From: Yamagishiella unicocca | Lineage: Eukaryota > Chlorophyta > Chlorophyceae > Chlamydomonadales > Volvocaceae | Reading direction: 5' to 3' | Assembly: GCA_003116995.1 (NCBI GenBank) | Contig: BDSL01000093.1 | Coordinates: forward strand, 62,001-126,000 | Length of the DNA: 64,000 bases | Part shown: positions 20,201 through 32,745 of the stretch, in pieces | How the letters are laid out: each line of letters opens with the position of its first letter | How positions within the stretch are numbered: position 1 is the first letter of the stretch | Made by a program: the position numbers and the translations under genes | Notes under the pieces: model-generated | The model's input: only the letters and a program-made list of their open reading frames with translations | What the model was told of the DNA's origin: nothing | Database searches by the model: none

Positions 20201-23200
20201 GGCTCCGAAACCCCCTGCGCCGGCGGCCGCTGCGGCGGCGGGGGCGGCGGATGCGCGTGGTGCCCTAGCCGTATCGCAAATTTGCCTTTATGCGCCGGCT
20301 GGGGCTGCTGGGGTGGCTGGGGCTGCTGGGGCTGCTGGGGTAGCTGGGACAGTTGCGGTGGTTGCGGTGGTTGGGATTGCTGGGGTGATTGGGAAGGTTT
20401 GGTTGGGGGCTGGGCTCCGCCAGCCGAGCCCGTGGACCCCGGTCGTGGGGGATGCTGGGAGATGGATGGGGGCTGCCGCTGTTGGGATTGCTGCTGCGTG
20501 GCTGGGGGCGGCGGATGCGGCGGTGGCGGCGGCAGGGGTGGGCTGGAGGACCGCTGCGGCGGCAGACGGTGCGGCTGCCGCTGCTGCTGCGACTGCTGCT
20601 GCATCAGCGGCGGCGGCAGCGGGGGCGGCGGCGGCAGCTGGCTGTGCCCTCCCATGCTTCCGCCGCCGCCGCTGGCGCCGCCGCTCGCTTTCGAGTGGGG
20701 TGGCGGCGGCTTGGCGGCGCCCGCCCGGTCGCCCGTCGTCCCTTGCCCCGCTGCTGGGCTCGATGTAGACACGGCCCGGGTCTTCAGCACGGCGTTGGAC
20801 GTCGACCGGCTCAACTGGTGGGGGCCGGGTCCTGCCATCACGCCTGCCCCCTGCCCGCCCATCACCATCATCATCATTGCCGCGCTCCCGCTCCCGCCCT
20901 CTCCGCCGCCCCATCCCGGTCCGCCTGCTCGCGGCAAGGACCCACTGGACGCCAATGGCTGCATCGCCATCGCCATGGGCATGGGCATTGGCATCGACAT
21001 CGGGACTGGCACTGGGACTTGCATTGGAATGGGTACGCCGGGTATGAGGCCGGGCACCAAGGGCTGCATCATGGCGGCGGCCAGGACGCCGTTTGGCGGC
21101 GGCGGCAACGACATGGCGGCACCGCCTGGCGGCGGCGGCGGCAGCGGTTGTTGCAGTTGGTGAGAGCCCCCCAGCGCAAACATCGGATCGGGCAGGGCAG
21201 CCATGGCCGCCGCCGCATGCGCCGGTGGCGGCGGCGCGCCGCCGCCGCCGGCGGCGGCGACCTGCCCGCCGTACATCCGCACCAGCTCCGCGACCATGAG
21301 CCACCGCGGCGCCGCGCCGTCAGCGCCGCCGCCCTCCGCCGCCGCCGTCGTACCCGTACTCAGCGGCTGCTCGGCGGCCACCAACGTGTACGAATCCATC
21401 TTGCCCTCCTCCAGCCACGAAGCAAGCTCCTGGAAGGAGAACGGACCCGCGGGTCGGCCGGCGGAGATGTACGTCCACGCCTTGGCGTCCTGCGCCGGCG
21501 GCTTGATCCCCTGGAGCACCCGCACCGCCCCCTCCGCCGCCGCCTCGCTGGCCGCCAGCCGCCGCTCGTGCGCCTCCTGGAGTGCGGCCTCCCACTCCGC
21601 CACAACCTCCGTCGCCGGAACCAGCGCGCCGGCGGCGTACGGCATGGACGACAGCGCCGCCGGCAGCAGCGGCGCGTCGGGCAGCAGCCCGCCCTGGATG
21701 AGCTGGGCGCGGACGGCTGCGGGAGTGAGGCCGCCGCCGCCGGCGCCGCTGCCGTCGGGTGGGTGGGTGTTGCGCTGCGACCCGGCGGGCAGCCACCGGG
21801 TGGCGGCGAGGCGGTCCGCCAGGGCAGCGAACTCCGCGGCCTGGACCTCCAGGCTGATGCCGCGGCCCTGCGAGGTGGGGTGCAGGGAGTGGGGGAGGAG
21901 CGGGGGGCTTATGTACGCAGATGTGTGTATTGCACGATAGGGAGGGGGCCGGGACCGGAGGCGGGGCCCGGAAAGGACACTCCGGTCATTTGGAGGAGCC
22001 GCTGCGACTCAAAACGGGTTCCGTAGCTCGTGTTCAGGAACGGACGCCGCTGCTACTGCTACTGCGGCGGCGGCTGATCTGTGAGAGGCCATGTCGCTAT
22101 AAGCGCCCCTCGCGTAGGCCCCTCCAGCCCCTCTCGCGTGTGGATGTTCGCAGCTCGAATACACGCCTCCCAAGCACGCCTGCGCCGCAGCCAGGCACTG
22201 CCGCATTGCCGCCCTCAGACCAGGCACGTCCAACTGCCACCAATTGCGCGCCCGACTGCCACAAATTGCGCGCCCGACCGCCGTCAACTGCACGCCCAAC
22301 TGCCACCAAATGCACGTCCAACTGCCGTCAACCGCGCTTGCCGCCCGCAGTGCAGCCGTCGCACCAGCCACAGCAGACCCCGAAAAGCGCGCCTTGCACG
22401 GACACGACACGCTTCGTTAACCATCGTTCGCGCCTCTGTCGTCTGGAGAAGGGAGAGGGCAGCGGCAATGCCAGCTGACGAAAGGAGACGACGGCAGCCA
22501 CAAAGGGCGCACAATGGGGCAGCAGCCACATACTGTGGCAGGGCAGGTGGGGTTGCAAGGAACCCCTAGGTCGGCAATTAAGGAAGAAGCGAAACACCGG
22601 CTAAGAAACGTCCCCCGCAGCTCGGGGGGAAGGCACTCGGCTGACGCATCCTGACGCATTGCAACCCTACTCGCCAGTTACACCCGACAGGTACCCGTTT
22701 CCCCTTCAAACAACGTCTGGCAGCAGGCACGACCACATGGCAGCAGGCACGACCGAAAACCCTAAACCCTAGGCCACTTCATCTGCACGACTCACGACCC
22801 GCAACGACACACCACTATTTGCCACCATAAGGTTTGGTTATCGCCACCCCCCTTACGGATGGCAGCTGCATGACGACGCGTCAAGATTACCTGCGCGCTC
22901 ATCCGGACGCGACAACCAGCCAAGGATAACCCAGAACACGAGCAGCAACATGCCCACGAGTAGGATCGCCAGGAAATTACGAAGCTTGACGGGTGCGCTA
23001 GTAAGCTCCACACAACCCAACGACGGACTCCACGTCCTGCTCCTCTAAACGAGGCCAATCCTTGCGCTGTAAACTCGCTCCATCGCGCCTCACGCCAGAA
23101 TTTCGCAACCCCTTGCATCCTGTCAAAACATAACGGAACTAACGACAAACGGAAAGACGGAACTGTGTACAAGTTTCACGCAACCGCAGCTGGCTTCCAC

Positions 23201-25487
23201 GGCGCACAACAACAAAAACAAACCACACATCTCCCGCCAGGGGGGAGAAGCCAGCCTGTTGTATCACATGCGAGCATAACCCCCAGACCGCAACTCAAAA
23301 CGCTGCCGCACCACCACCCGAATCCACACTATTTCGTGTCGCCGCACCGGACACTCCAACACACCGCATCCACATCGCGTGGTGCCCCCCCCCGCCGTAA
23401 ACCAGAGCAGCACAACAAAGAACAACGAGGAAACGAGGAAATCCACGAGCACACTACCACCACCCGAATCCGCGCCGTTGCCCGCGCCCATACACCACGC
23501 ACAACTGCCTGCCCCGAACTTGCCGGCAGGCCGTGCAACCATCCCACCACAGCGAATGTGCGGCATCAAAGCTAAGGAAGGCGACTAATGAAGACCCCCA
23601 CAGCCACATGTGCGAAGGACGTCTCCCAACGGCGCTAAAGCGGCCGCAAACCGTCCTGGACTAAACTGCGCAAAAGGGTCCGGCCACTTCCGCAGCGCCG
23701 CTCAGCACTGCGCAGTGTGCCCGGTAGACCTTACACTATCGAACGTCCGATAGCCCCGGCTACACGGACTCACCAGCCCCGCCGGCCACCACCTCGCTCG
23801 CTCGCGAACTGCCCGGGCCCACAGCACGCCTTATCAGACGCCACGTCGCCGCTGCCGCTACTACTGCTGCGCGCATGCTACTACTGCTGTGCCCCTGCTA
23901 CTACTGCTGCGCCCCGCAGCTCTTTCCATGCTGCCAACGCAAAGAGCAGCTCACCGACCCCGTGTTTGCGCAAGCTGGGCGCCGAAGCTCCGCCAGTATC
24001 CCATCTTCCTTCGGCTGTCGGTGACACCGCCTTCCCAGGCCGCGCTGGGATATCGCCCGCACACACGTTCACACTTAGCTAATCGATCGCATCACTCTCC
24101 CACCCACGCACATTCATCTCGCTCTCGCAACGCAATCCTCGCTTTACACGACACGACGCCTTTGCCTCCCCAGCCGCTGCGCCTCCCCTGATTGAAGCAG
24201 GAGTTGTAGCTGGGGACCACATCACCTCCGACCCCTCGACTCCTCACAGCCCTTCCATCCGAAAGCCATCCACCGACGCCCCAACGCGAAGCTCAGCCTC
24301 AAGACTCGCAGCGAGGAAGCTATTTCTCTGCCGCAGGGCCCTGCTTGCCCCAGAGACCCTCTGCCGCAGGACCCTGCTTGCCCCAGATACTCTTTAATGC
24401 TGGACCCTGCTTGCCCCAGAGACCCTCTGCCGCAGGACCCTGCTTGCCCCAGATACTCTCTGCCGCAGGACCCTGCTTGCCCCAGAGACCCTCTGCCGCA
24501 GGACCCTGCCTGCCCCAGAGCCCAAGCCCAACCCACACCGCCCCCCAAACCCACGCCCCAAGCGCGGCCTCCGCCCACTGCGCCGCTCACCTCCGCCAGA
24601 AGCTTACAGACCGTCCCCTCCAGCGCCGCCAGCCGCTCCCGCAACGTGTTCCGCTCCAGCACGCAGTGCCGCAGCGGCGTGGCCGCGATGGCCTCCACGA
24701 AGGGCAAGCTCTCCCGGGTGTCGCTGTTCTCAACCTGCGTGTGTGGCGCGCCCTTCAGCAGCGCCGTGAGCTGCAGCAGGCTGTACGGCCCGCAGATGAC
24801 GTCATTCTCGTCCAGGAAGGACCACGCCGCGGACTGCAGCTTGGGCAGCTGCTCCGCGCGGCGCAGCACCGCCGTGGCCTCCTGCAGGTCACGGTCGGTG
24901 CGGCGGAAGGCGTCCTCCTCGACCGCGAGAGCTATTTTGTTCTGCTCCAGGCGACGGCAGAACGCCGCTATCGTGTCCTCCGGGAGGCGCCTTGCGGCGG
25001 GAGGCGGCAGTGGGATGCTAGGCGGCAGCACGTCCTGCGGCAGAGCCCGAGTCAGCTCCTTTCGAAGCTGCCAGAACAGTTGTTGCTGCTGTTGTTGCTG
25101 CTGTTGCGGCTGAGATGAAAGCCGCGGTTGCGTTGTGCCAAGAGGGGGAGGAGGAGGGACTGGCGCCGGCTGGGGCGGCTGCGCCGAGGGCGGAAGGGCC
25201 GGCCAAGGCGCGCCGTGTTGGGCCGAGAAGGGACTTGCTGCGGGCCCCAAGTTACCGACTGCCGCCAAATGAAGACCGGAGTGGGAACGTGAAAATGATG
25301 TCGATGCTGTATAGTGGCTCTGAAGCCGGTCGTGCAGGGCTCCCGCGGGCAAGGGCAGCATGGGCATCGCCATGCCGGCTGCGCCTGGGACAGGTACGCT
25401 TGGGCCTGTCGTTGGTGCCATCAGTGCCGAGGCCGCGTGGAGAGGATGCAGGTTTAAGCTGCCTGGTGCTAAGCCTCCTGGTTGCAT
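14293..25487 (-). CDS. SET1/COMPASS-type histone H3K4 methyltransferase with two GYF-like modules
   Basis: Five exons: 25487-24591, 21867-16500, 15988-15819, 15119-14979, 14367-14293 (stop TGA), giving ~2216 residues. Phases join exactly. Residues ~217-245 ([19 protein letters not shown]) and ~429-475 ([18 protein letters not shown]) resemble GYF domains, as in plant ATXR7. A very long Ala/Gly/Pro/Gln-rich middle with basic patches follows in one 5.4-kb exon. The SET domain (~2076-2192) opens with [14 protein letters not shown], is split inside GWG|LFA, and has [20 protein letters not shown] and GEELHYDYK; post-SET is [15 protein letters not shown] then stop. The NHCC form and the KKLKF opening favour the SET1 class over the ATX/Trithorax class. 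It should methylate H3K4 on chromatin. The first exon stays open upstream to a TAG near 25577, encoding ETKRRRPKRAAAK (NLS-like), so the start may be further 5'. Intron 1 is 2.7 kb and could hide a small exon. Confidence 0.9.
15450..15548. repeat. (GGT)n microsatellite in a SET1-like intron
   Basis: About 32 uninterrupted GGT triplets, then GATGGTGAT variants, inside the intron between SET exons 15988-15819 and 15119-14979. Poly-Gly and poly-Val frames here are artefacts. Confidence 0.95.
22757..22772. repeat. Short telomere-like motif in SET1-like intron 1
   Basis: AACCCTAAACCCTAGG, two CCCTAAA-type units. Degenerate relatives occur at 16030-16090, 34696-34725 and 58478-58497, all in predicted introns. 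Confidence 0.5.
24329..24530. repeat. 33-bp minisatellite, six copies, SET1-like intron 1
   Basis: The unit is built on GACCCTCTGCCGCAGGACCC and TGCTTGCCCCAGA, with one variant copy (TTTAATGCT). It lies just inside intron 1, immediately after the GAG|GTGAGC donor at 24590. Unspliced reading would add an [14 protein letters not shown] repeat to the protein, so an annotation that misses this donor will gain a spurious tail. Confidence 0.85.
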
Positions 25488-25577
25488 GCTGCGCTGGGCG
25501 ATGGCGCGGGTTGCGTCCCGATGGGGGTTAGGCTTGGCCGCCGCTCGCTTCGGACGGCGCCGCTTGGTCTCCGGCTA

Positions 25578-26402
25578 AGCGTCCAAGCTAGGTGGGCACT
25601 GCTGTCACCGCCCCCGGCGTAAAGGCGGTCTGTGCTATATGGCCCGCGCGTTGCCTTGCCGCTGCGCTGCGCACTAGTCGAGCGACAGCGCGCAGAGGTG
25701 CCCCCTTGCATGCTGCCCCTTCAAACTTGCAGCGCTGGACCTACAGCACTGCTGTATGCCTTGGAAGAACGAAGAGCCCTTGCGCCATGCGCAGGGTGGT
25801 GATGGGGCCTACGGACCAACAGATGTCGGAGGAGGAACCGCCCAGGGCTCAATCTAGGCAAAGCAAGCCGACAGTCTCGCATCATAGCCAGGACTGTCGT
25901 GTATACGAAGATGCAAACCACAATCTGCTCAGCACCCACTCGGTCCCCGGTCGAGATGCACCCAGGGCGGCGGCAGGGCGAGCGTGTCAAGGCTTTCAGC
26001 TCTTCACCAAACTTCCAACAAGTCCACCTACCTTTGCGTGCGGCGTCTGTGGCCCCAGGTGCCCCGGTTGAAGAATTAGGACTACTGCCTGCGCCAAAGC
26101 TAACCCGAGTAACCTAACAACAAGAAGGTGGCGTTGCTTGAGGTCATAAGATATGAACGAAACAGCAAGTGGCTGCAGAGGATTGCAAACGTTAACGCAC
26201 AGCATGGGGAGTCCAGGGAAGGAAGTTAATGCATATAGGCTTGGCACCACCCTGTAACACATATCTGTTCTCGCCCTTTCGTTCAGTATTGCTTTATTGA
26301 ACCCTGACGGACCTTTCAATCTACATTTCTGACCTTCCGGACCTCCTGACCATGCCCAAATCGGAAGTCACCTAGGGGACAGGCATATAGCATGGGCTTG
26401 CT
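25578..26402. promoter_or_regulatory. Shared divergent promoter region, SET1-like / CCR4-like
   Basis: About 820 bases separate the 5' ends of two head-to-head genes. No long conserved frame is present on either strand, so this likely holds both 5' untranslated regions and promoters. No TATA box can be assigned with confidence. An extra 5' exon of the SET1-like gene could also lie here. Confidence 0.5.
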
Positions 26403-29400
26403 ATGGCAGTTTACCTGGTCTCTGTGCGGCTCCCGACCGGGGACGGCGTCTACCATGGGGTGACCCTAGAGCCCTACGTGCTGGTCAAGCGGGGCGAGGC
26501 TACCCTAAATGCAGAAGACTTACCGGAGGAAGGCGCCCCGGAAGGCCAGTTTCAGCTACGTGCACGATGGTATCGCAGCACATTGCCTCGCGGTGGAGCT
26601 GTCTGCAGCGTGCACCCGGAAAAGGAGGCTACGCTTCAGTGCGTCGTCTGCCAAAAATGCCGTGTAGCCACTCACCTGAGCTACCACTGCTCTGTGGAGT
26701 GCCTCAAAAGCCACTGGCATTTGCACAGGGAGTATCACAAGCAGCCGCAGGCAAATGGAGGTGAGCAGCTCCATTTCCGCAAGTCCTGCTGTGAATGGCG
26801 CGGGGGTATTGGGTGCCCAGCCCTCAGACGCTGACCCGCGGTTATAATATGCTATTGTATTAGGTGGGTTGGAGAACGGTGCTGATGGGACGGCCAAGGG
26901 CGCTCTCGGCACAAGCACAAGCGGAATGGAGAGCTGGATCGAGGTGGGGACGCCTCGCATTTCTGCTGCTTAATGCGCATGGCGGTGTGGCCTTTCATGT
27001 TAATCCTCGAAGGAGCGAAAATGTGTTAGGCTCTCTTGTCGGCGTACGTGTCAAACGTGGCGAAACATGCGCAGGTGGGGCGGAGCAAGTCCTACACGCC
27101 GACCTCTGACGACGTTGGATACGTCCTCAAATTTGAGGTTACGGTGGTCGACAAATTGCACCCGTATGTGACCGACCTGGGCAGAATGCACTCGCAGTCG
27201 GTGTGCACCGCACGCGTGCGGCCAGCGCCCAACCCGCCGGTTCGGTCCATGGTTCAGATGGTGCCGCCCTCACAGCAGTCCAGCTCCGGCAGGTTTACCA
27301 TCTTGACCTACAACCTCCTCGCTGACTTGTACGCCAAGGTAATAGCGGTGCACTTGGCTGTTGTTTGCCGGGGGGGGGGCGAAGGGGGACGGGCAGCACC
27401 CTGCAGCGCTGAGTGACCATACCGTCGTCTTGCATGTTCAGGCCGACTTTTCGAACACATGCCCGGCGTGGTGCCTGCACTGGCACTACCGGAAGCGGAA
27501 CCTGCTGCGCGAGCTATTGGCGCACAAGGCGGACATTCTATGCCTCCAAGAGGTGCAGAGCGACCACTACCTCGACTTCTGGGCGCCCGAGCTCCAGCGC
27601 GCTGGGTACGTGGCCATCTACAAGAAAAAGACCACGGAGATCTACACCGCGGACAACAAATACGCCATCGATGGCTGCGCCACGTTCTTTCGCCGCGACC
27701 GGTGGGTTAGGACGGGTGGTCGGGGCGCTTGTTTACATGTAAAAACCGCGCCCACATTCCGTCGCATCTCCCGTAATGTCGTCGGGCATGCTGCGGGAAT
27801 GAAGGATGGAGTAATGGCGTAGCTTTGCCCCATGTTCCAGTGGCTTATGTTGGTTCGAGGGTTTGGGGGGAATGGGGGAGCAGAGCAAGAACGGAAAGAG
27901 AAGGGGGGGCGCTGGCTGGAGGTGCTACACTCTAACGACCCTTTCCACGCCACCAACCCATGTAACAGCTTCTCCCTGGTTAAGAAGTATGAAGTCGAGT
28001 TCAACAAAGCAGCCCTATCGCTGGCGGAGGGCATGACCAATCCGCAGCAGAAGAAGGCGGCGCTGAACCGGCTGCTCAAGGTGAGCCCCAGTGCTGACGG
28101 GTCGTCGTCGTTGGGGGATGTCATCGTCGTTGGCGGGTGGTAGGCTGAAGGGCAATTCGCGGAGGGCGGGTGGTAGGCCGGAGGGCAAGGGCTGTTCCGG
28201 GGCGGTCGGTACCGCATTCAACCCACGATGTTGTTACAACAGCCAGCAACTCAGAATCTGTCCTGGGCTGTAGCTTCCGGCACTTCGAATGTGCTCGTCG
28301 GCTGCTTCGCGTTCGGGGTTCGGGCGTACTGTTGCCGACTATTGCCGACCAACATGGCGTGAGACCGGGGTGAGGGCCATCAAGGTGCCGGTTTTGGCAT
28401 GTAGCGCGGAGCCATGCATGGTTCAGGGCCCTGGCGCCGAACCGCAGCGCATGTGCGAACGGCCCCGCGAACAGCCGAATATGAGGTGCCAGATGTTCGC
28501 CTATGGTGCCATTGATGGTGTCATTGAACCGAATGCGCACTGTTCCTGTTTCGTCGCATAGTGTGGGCCGCGATCGGTCCCTAAATCCCGTCCTGGGAGG
28601 GATGCGCAATTTATGCACCACAATGCACCACGTCTACGGAATTATGCTGCCTGGTCATTCTGCCTGTCATGCGGGACCGTCAAGGGTTGCGCGACGCCTT
28701 GTCTGCACCCTTGATGGTGTGGCCACGCCACCGCGCCTCTGGTGCCCGGCGTGCCGTGGCCTGGAGGGGGGCCCGGATGGTGTGATACTTTGTTCGTTGC
28801 GGACCATGAACGATCCGGTTGTCTGGCGCGCCTCGACTGTGTCGCACGTGCAGGACAATGTGGCCCTCATTGCGGTGCTGGAGGCCATCGAGCCGGGTAC
28901 GCCGGACGCGGGTACACGGCGTACCCTGATCTGCGTCGCCAACACGCACATCCACGCCAACCCAGAGCTCAACGATGTGAAGATTTGGCAGGTCCACACG
29001 CTGCTCAAGGGCCTGGAGAAGATCGCTGCCAGGTGGGGGTGTACGCGGGGATGCGGATTACCTACCTTGAAGGATGATATACCGTGACGTGCTTTCTGCC
29101 AGCGTCCTCCTGCCCATCGATCATGTTGTCGTCTATCCGTGGCCCGGACGGGTTGACCGGCCATCTTGATTTGGACAATGACAAGGCGCGCATGACCCGT
29201 CCCGTTCCGTGCGCTCCCTCGCAATCGACCGACGACCCCCACTCCCCACCCGCTCCCTCGATGGCGCAGCGCGGACATCCCGATGCTGGTTGCCGGCGAC
29301 TTCAACAGCATACCGGGCAGCCCGGCGCACTGCCTGCTCGTCAAGGGCAAGATTGATGCGAGCATGATGGTGAGAGCGGCAGTGCGGTGGCGCCGGCGAC

Positions 29401-30930
29401 TAGCCAGTCCTGGGGGGTGCCGGATCTGGGGCGGGAAATTGAAATTGCGCCGGATTCGTCTGGGTTTCTCTGTGTCAACTCCCTTGGTCCCTCGGCCTTC
29501 ATCCGTCCATGGAGCCTATTGAAACATAGAGCCTACTGGAACCTACTGGAACATCCATCGTTGTTCAGAGACGGCATCCGCAAACAAAGGGCATCTGAAG
29601 AAGTTTTTGCCTCCGTGGATGTATCCAGACAGCACCGTCGCACCATTTGGGTCAGCTTCTTGCGGTCTCATGAAGTAGTGGATTGCCAACCGGAGACAAT
29701 CACCGTGTCGGGGCTGACGTGGCATCACATCCGGTGCCGGCCTCCACGAGCGCCTCCACGTCCCATCAGCAAATGTCCGTTAGCGCACCTGGCCAAATAC
29801 TTCTGGCGCTGATACATTGCATGCGGCGCGACGATGGCCAGATACTGTGTTGACCTGCGCGCCCCCACCACCTGAACTCGGTGACTGAAGTATCCACCCC
29901 CTGCCGGACTGCCTGCCCGCAGGACGCTTCGAACGACCCGCTGCACCTGCTGAAGGACCAGAAGATGTCCCACTCGGTGAGTCGTACTCCCAACAGGGGA
30001 TGGGTTGCGTTCAACCGGGGAAATACATGCGCCAATCGCGGGGGGGCGTACATGCGCCTTGCCAACCCCCCTCACCCCACCACCTCCCCTCTCACCCCGC
30101 CACCTCCCCCCTCACCCTACCACCTCCCTTCTCACCCCGCCACCTGCCCTCACACCCCACCACCTCCCCTATTGCCCCGCCACCTCCCCTCACACCCACC
30201 ACATCCCCTGTTGCCCCGCCGCCGCCACCGCAGCTCCCCCTGTCCAGTGCCGTGGCGCACATGCACGACGCGCCTCTCTCTGCTGACGGGCGGTTGTACA
30301 AGCAGCGGCAGCGGCTTGACGCCAAGCATCACGAGCCGATGTTCACGAACATGACCAAGGACTTCAGGGGCACGCTCGACTACATCTTCTACACCACCAG
30401 CAGTCTGCAGGTGGGTGTGGATGAATGGATGAGAGGGATGGATGGATGGAGCTGAAGGAAAGAAATTTGACTGGGGTTCAATTGAGGCCACAGCAGAGGG
30501 GCCATCCTGGCCCTGTGCCGCCTTGGGAAGTGGCAGCAGCGACTTTGGCATGAGGCAGGCACTCTGTGGGCATGCCAAAGACCACAATTGGTGTCGAGGA
30601 TTACTTGGCGTGTGCATAAATTCGTCGTACCCAACTAGTCCCCAGCCAGCTCAACTGCCTGTTCCTCATCACCCACCCCCTCCTATGCACCCACTACATG
30701 TCCCCAGTCGCGTTACCGGTTCTTTCATTGTAACCCCCTCCTGATCCGCCCGCCTGTTCCTCATCACCCACCCCCTCCTGATCCGCCCGCCTGCGCAGCC
30801 CACCGCCATCCTGGAGCTGCCCACTGAGACGGAGGTGCAGACCCGCCCGGAGGACTTCCTGCCCAACCCGCAATACAGCAGCGACCACCTGGCCATCATG
30901 GCGGAGTTCCAGTATAAGGCGCGGGAGTGA
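26403..30930 (+). CDS. CCR4: CCR4-type poly(A) deadenylase (CCR4-NOT catalytic subunit, plant type)
   Basis: Ten exons: 26403-26760, 26864-26943, 27075-27338, 27442-27701, 27969-28080, 28854-29032, 29270-29369, 29923-29976, 30234-30410, 30799-30930, giving 571 residues with all phases consistent. It should shorten mRNA poly(A) tails within CCR4-NOT in the cytoplasm. The N-terminus resembles plant CCR4, including a MYND-like Cys/His finger at residues ~68-112 (CSVHPEKEATLQCVVCQKC), then the SYTPTSDDVGYVLKFEVTVV block. The endonuclease/exonuclease/phosphatase domain (~220-571) keeps its key residues: N226 in LTYNLLAD, E271 in CLQEVQ, D428 in AGDFNS, and D557/H558 in SSDHLAIM. There are no leucine-rich repeats, as expected for plant-type rather than fungal or animal CCR4. 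ATG 26403 matches the family's conserved start. The length agrees with plant homologues. Confidence 0.95.
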
Positions 30931-32221
30931 GCCGGTGCTGCTGCTGCTGGCATCGGGGGCGGCGCTCTGCCCTCGCCTGGCTGCCTGGCTGGCGGCGGCG
31001 GCATATGCTTATGAAGCGGACGTGCACGCTGCCTCGGACGTTTGTATAGCCGCGGCCGCGGCAGCTCTTGCGTTAGGGCTAAGGGCGGTGGTCGTACGGT
31101 GCGGCGCACCCGCCGCCTCCACGGCTAGGCTGGTGGGCGAGCAGCTGCTGCTCTGCGCGGCGCTGCGGTCGGATCTGTTGGCTTGTTGGGCAGCCTGGAT
31201 TGCTTGTTTAGCGGGAGATGCCAGTGTCGGAGGCGCTGGAGGTGGAGCGGCATCTTTGGGGGATGAGTTGGCGCCCGATTGGGGACAGCTGAGGAGTGGG
31301 GATTCACACTGGGCGCGCAGCCGCCGACCCCGTCGCGTGCTGGTCAGGCTGCCAGGACGGGGCTTTAGAGGGGCGAGGCCCATACAGGGGCGGAGGTCCT
31401 CTGCCGGTCAACTGCTGCTGAGGAGCTCTTGCCCTGAGGGGGCAGCAGCGCCCAGGGGGCGCGTGTCGGCGGCGGTTGGGGCCTGCCGGGAAAGGAGGAA
31501 GGGGGAGGGAGGGGCAACAGCGGCGCTGAGTGTGACGCCACACGTGGCGGCATGCGGGCTGTGGGGTGCCGGCCCTCTTGAAGGGTCGGGCGACCAGCGC
31601 CCGCATGCGCAGCGGAGGGGGATTTTGAAGAAGAGGACGAGGCAGAGGAGGGGGGGGATTGAAGAAGGCAAAGAGTCGAGACACAAGAGCACTAGGTTTG
31701 GTCCCACGGCTGGGCGTGCGACGCACGGATCCCATTGCGGGTTGATGACGCGGTGCAGGGGTCGCGGACTGGCGTGCCCTGGAGCGACCCTCTTGTACCC
31801 GGCCCTGGGCGCGGCTGCGTGCCTCGACCCTGGAGACAGGCGTTTGGGGCCCCGGCGACCCAGGGCTAAGGGTGTTTAACGCGCGCCTTGCTGGGGGCGG
31901 AGTGTCCTTGCTTGCTTGTTGACGCCGGCTTGCTGACAGGTTGTTGTGACCATGCACAGACTGAGCTTGACGCTTTCGGCATCTTGACGAGTGCAAAAGA
32001 CGCTGTGCTAGCGCTCGGGACTCCCGGCCGGCACCGTACGTGGGCGTGTAGACATCGGGCATCGCCCCGTCTATGCACCGCACCTTAATTTTTTCCCGGT
32101 AATTCGTTTTATCGGCGGAGCAATAGGCGGGCCGGACGTCCGAGAACGGATATTGGCTGGAGCGGGCAAGTATTGTCCCAGTGCTCCCGTCCCGCTCGGG
32201 CAATTTGAGGCTACCCTGTAA
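30931..32221 (+). other. Probable CCR4-like 3' UTR with TGTAA at 32217-32221
   Basis: The stop at 30928-30930 is followed by ~1.3 kb without a supported gene. TGTAA at 32217-32221 is a plausible poly(A) signal. A 314-codon frame starting at a GTG (30935) is Ala/Arg-rich, has no domain and begins five bases after the stop, so it is treated as untranslated sequence. Confidence 0.45.
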
Positions 32222-32745
32222 AGGCTGCTTGGTTGAACCATATCAAAGCCTCGTTAAGCTGGTTTCACCCGTCGGCTGAAAAACAAAAAATGTACGAGAC
32301 GGTCGGAAGGTCAAGCCTCCTATAGAAAGCAAGAATGCTGCACATTCTGAATTACTGCCATTCTGTCTTACTACTTAGGGCAAGAGATCAATAGCGGCTG
32401 TCAAGGACAGCGCTCGGAAACCACCACACTATACGCCTTTCCACGGTGTTGCGACGATGAATTGCCTAACGCATAAGACAAGTTTCAATAAGCGGGTACG
32501 TCTTGCAGGATTTATGCTAGGATCCTGGTTGAGCGGCTCTTATTTGGAACCACGCACACATCTCGCAGGCCGCACCCTTCACAGCGGCCCGCGGAGGTCG
32601 CTGCCATGTCGGCGTGGTTTGTCAAGGTGATAAGATGATTAATTCGCTTTCGTATGGTCGCCTCTTTGCTGACCCATATGCCTGATGGTACCTGCTGTCA
32701 TGCACCGCAGCGACGCAGCCGCGCGATGGCGCAGGGCCCCAGCCG
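32222..32745 (+). promoter_or_regulatory. Upstream region of the PSA2-like gene
   Basis: AT-richer DNA between the presumed CCR4-like poly(A) site and the PSA2-like exon. It must hold the promoter and probably a 5' exon encoding the plastid transit peptide: the frame of the 32746 exon stays open upstream to CAG acceptor-like sites at 32710 and 32718. ATGTCGGCGTGGTTTGTCAAG followed by GTGATAAG near 32606 is one candidate start exon, but it does not look like a transit peptide. Confidence 0.35.

Noticed and set aside
22792..23172. 126-codon minus frame within SET1-like intron 1
   Set aside because: The exon phases on both sides join without it, and it shows no conserved domain.
27832..27870. 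Possible tRNA T-loop (GGTTCGAGGG)
   Set aside because: No cloverleaf could be built around it; it lies in a CCR4-like intron. No other tRNA-like match was seen.
30935..31879. 314-codon plus frame right after the CCR4-like stop
   Set aside because: It starts at GTG, has Ala/Arg-rich composition and no domain, and sits where the 3' UTR should be.
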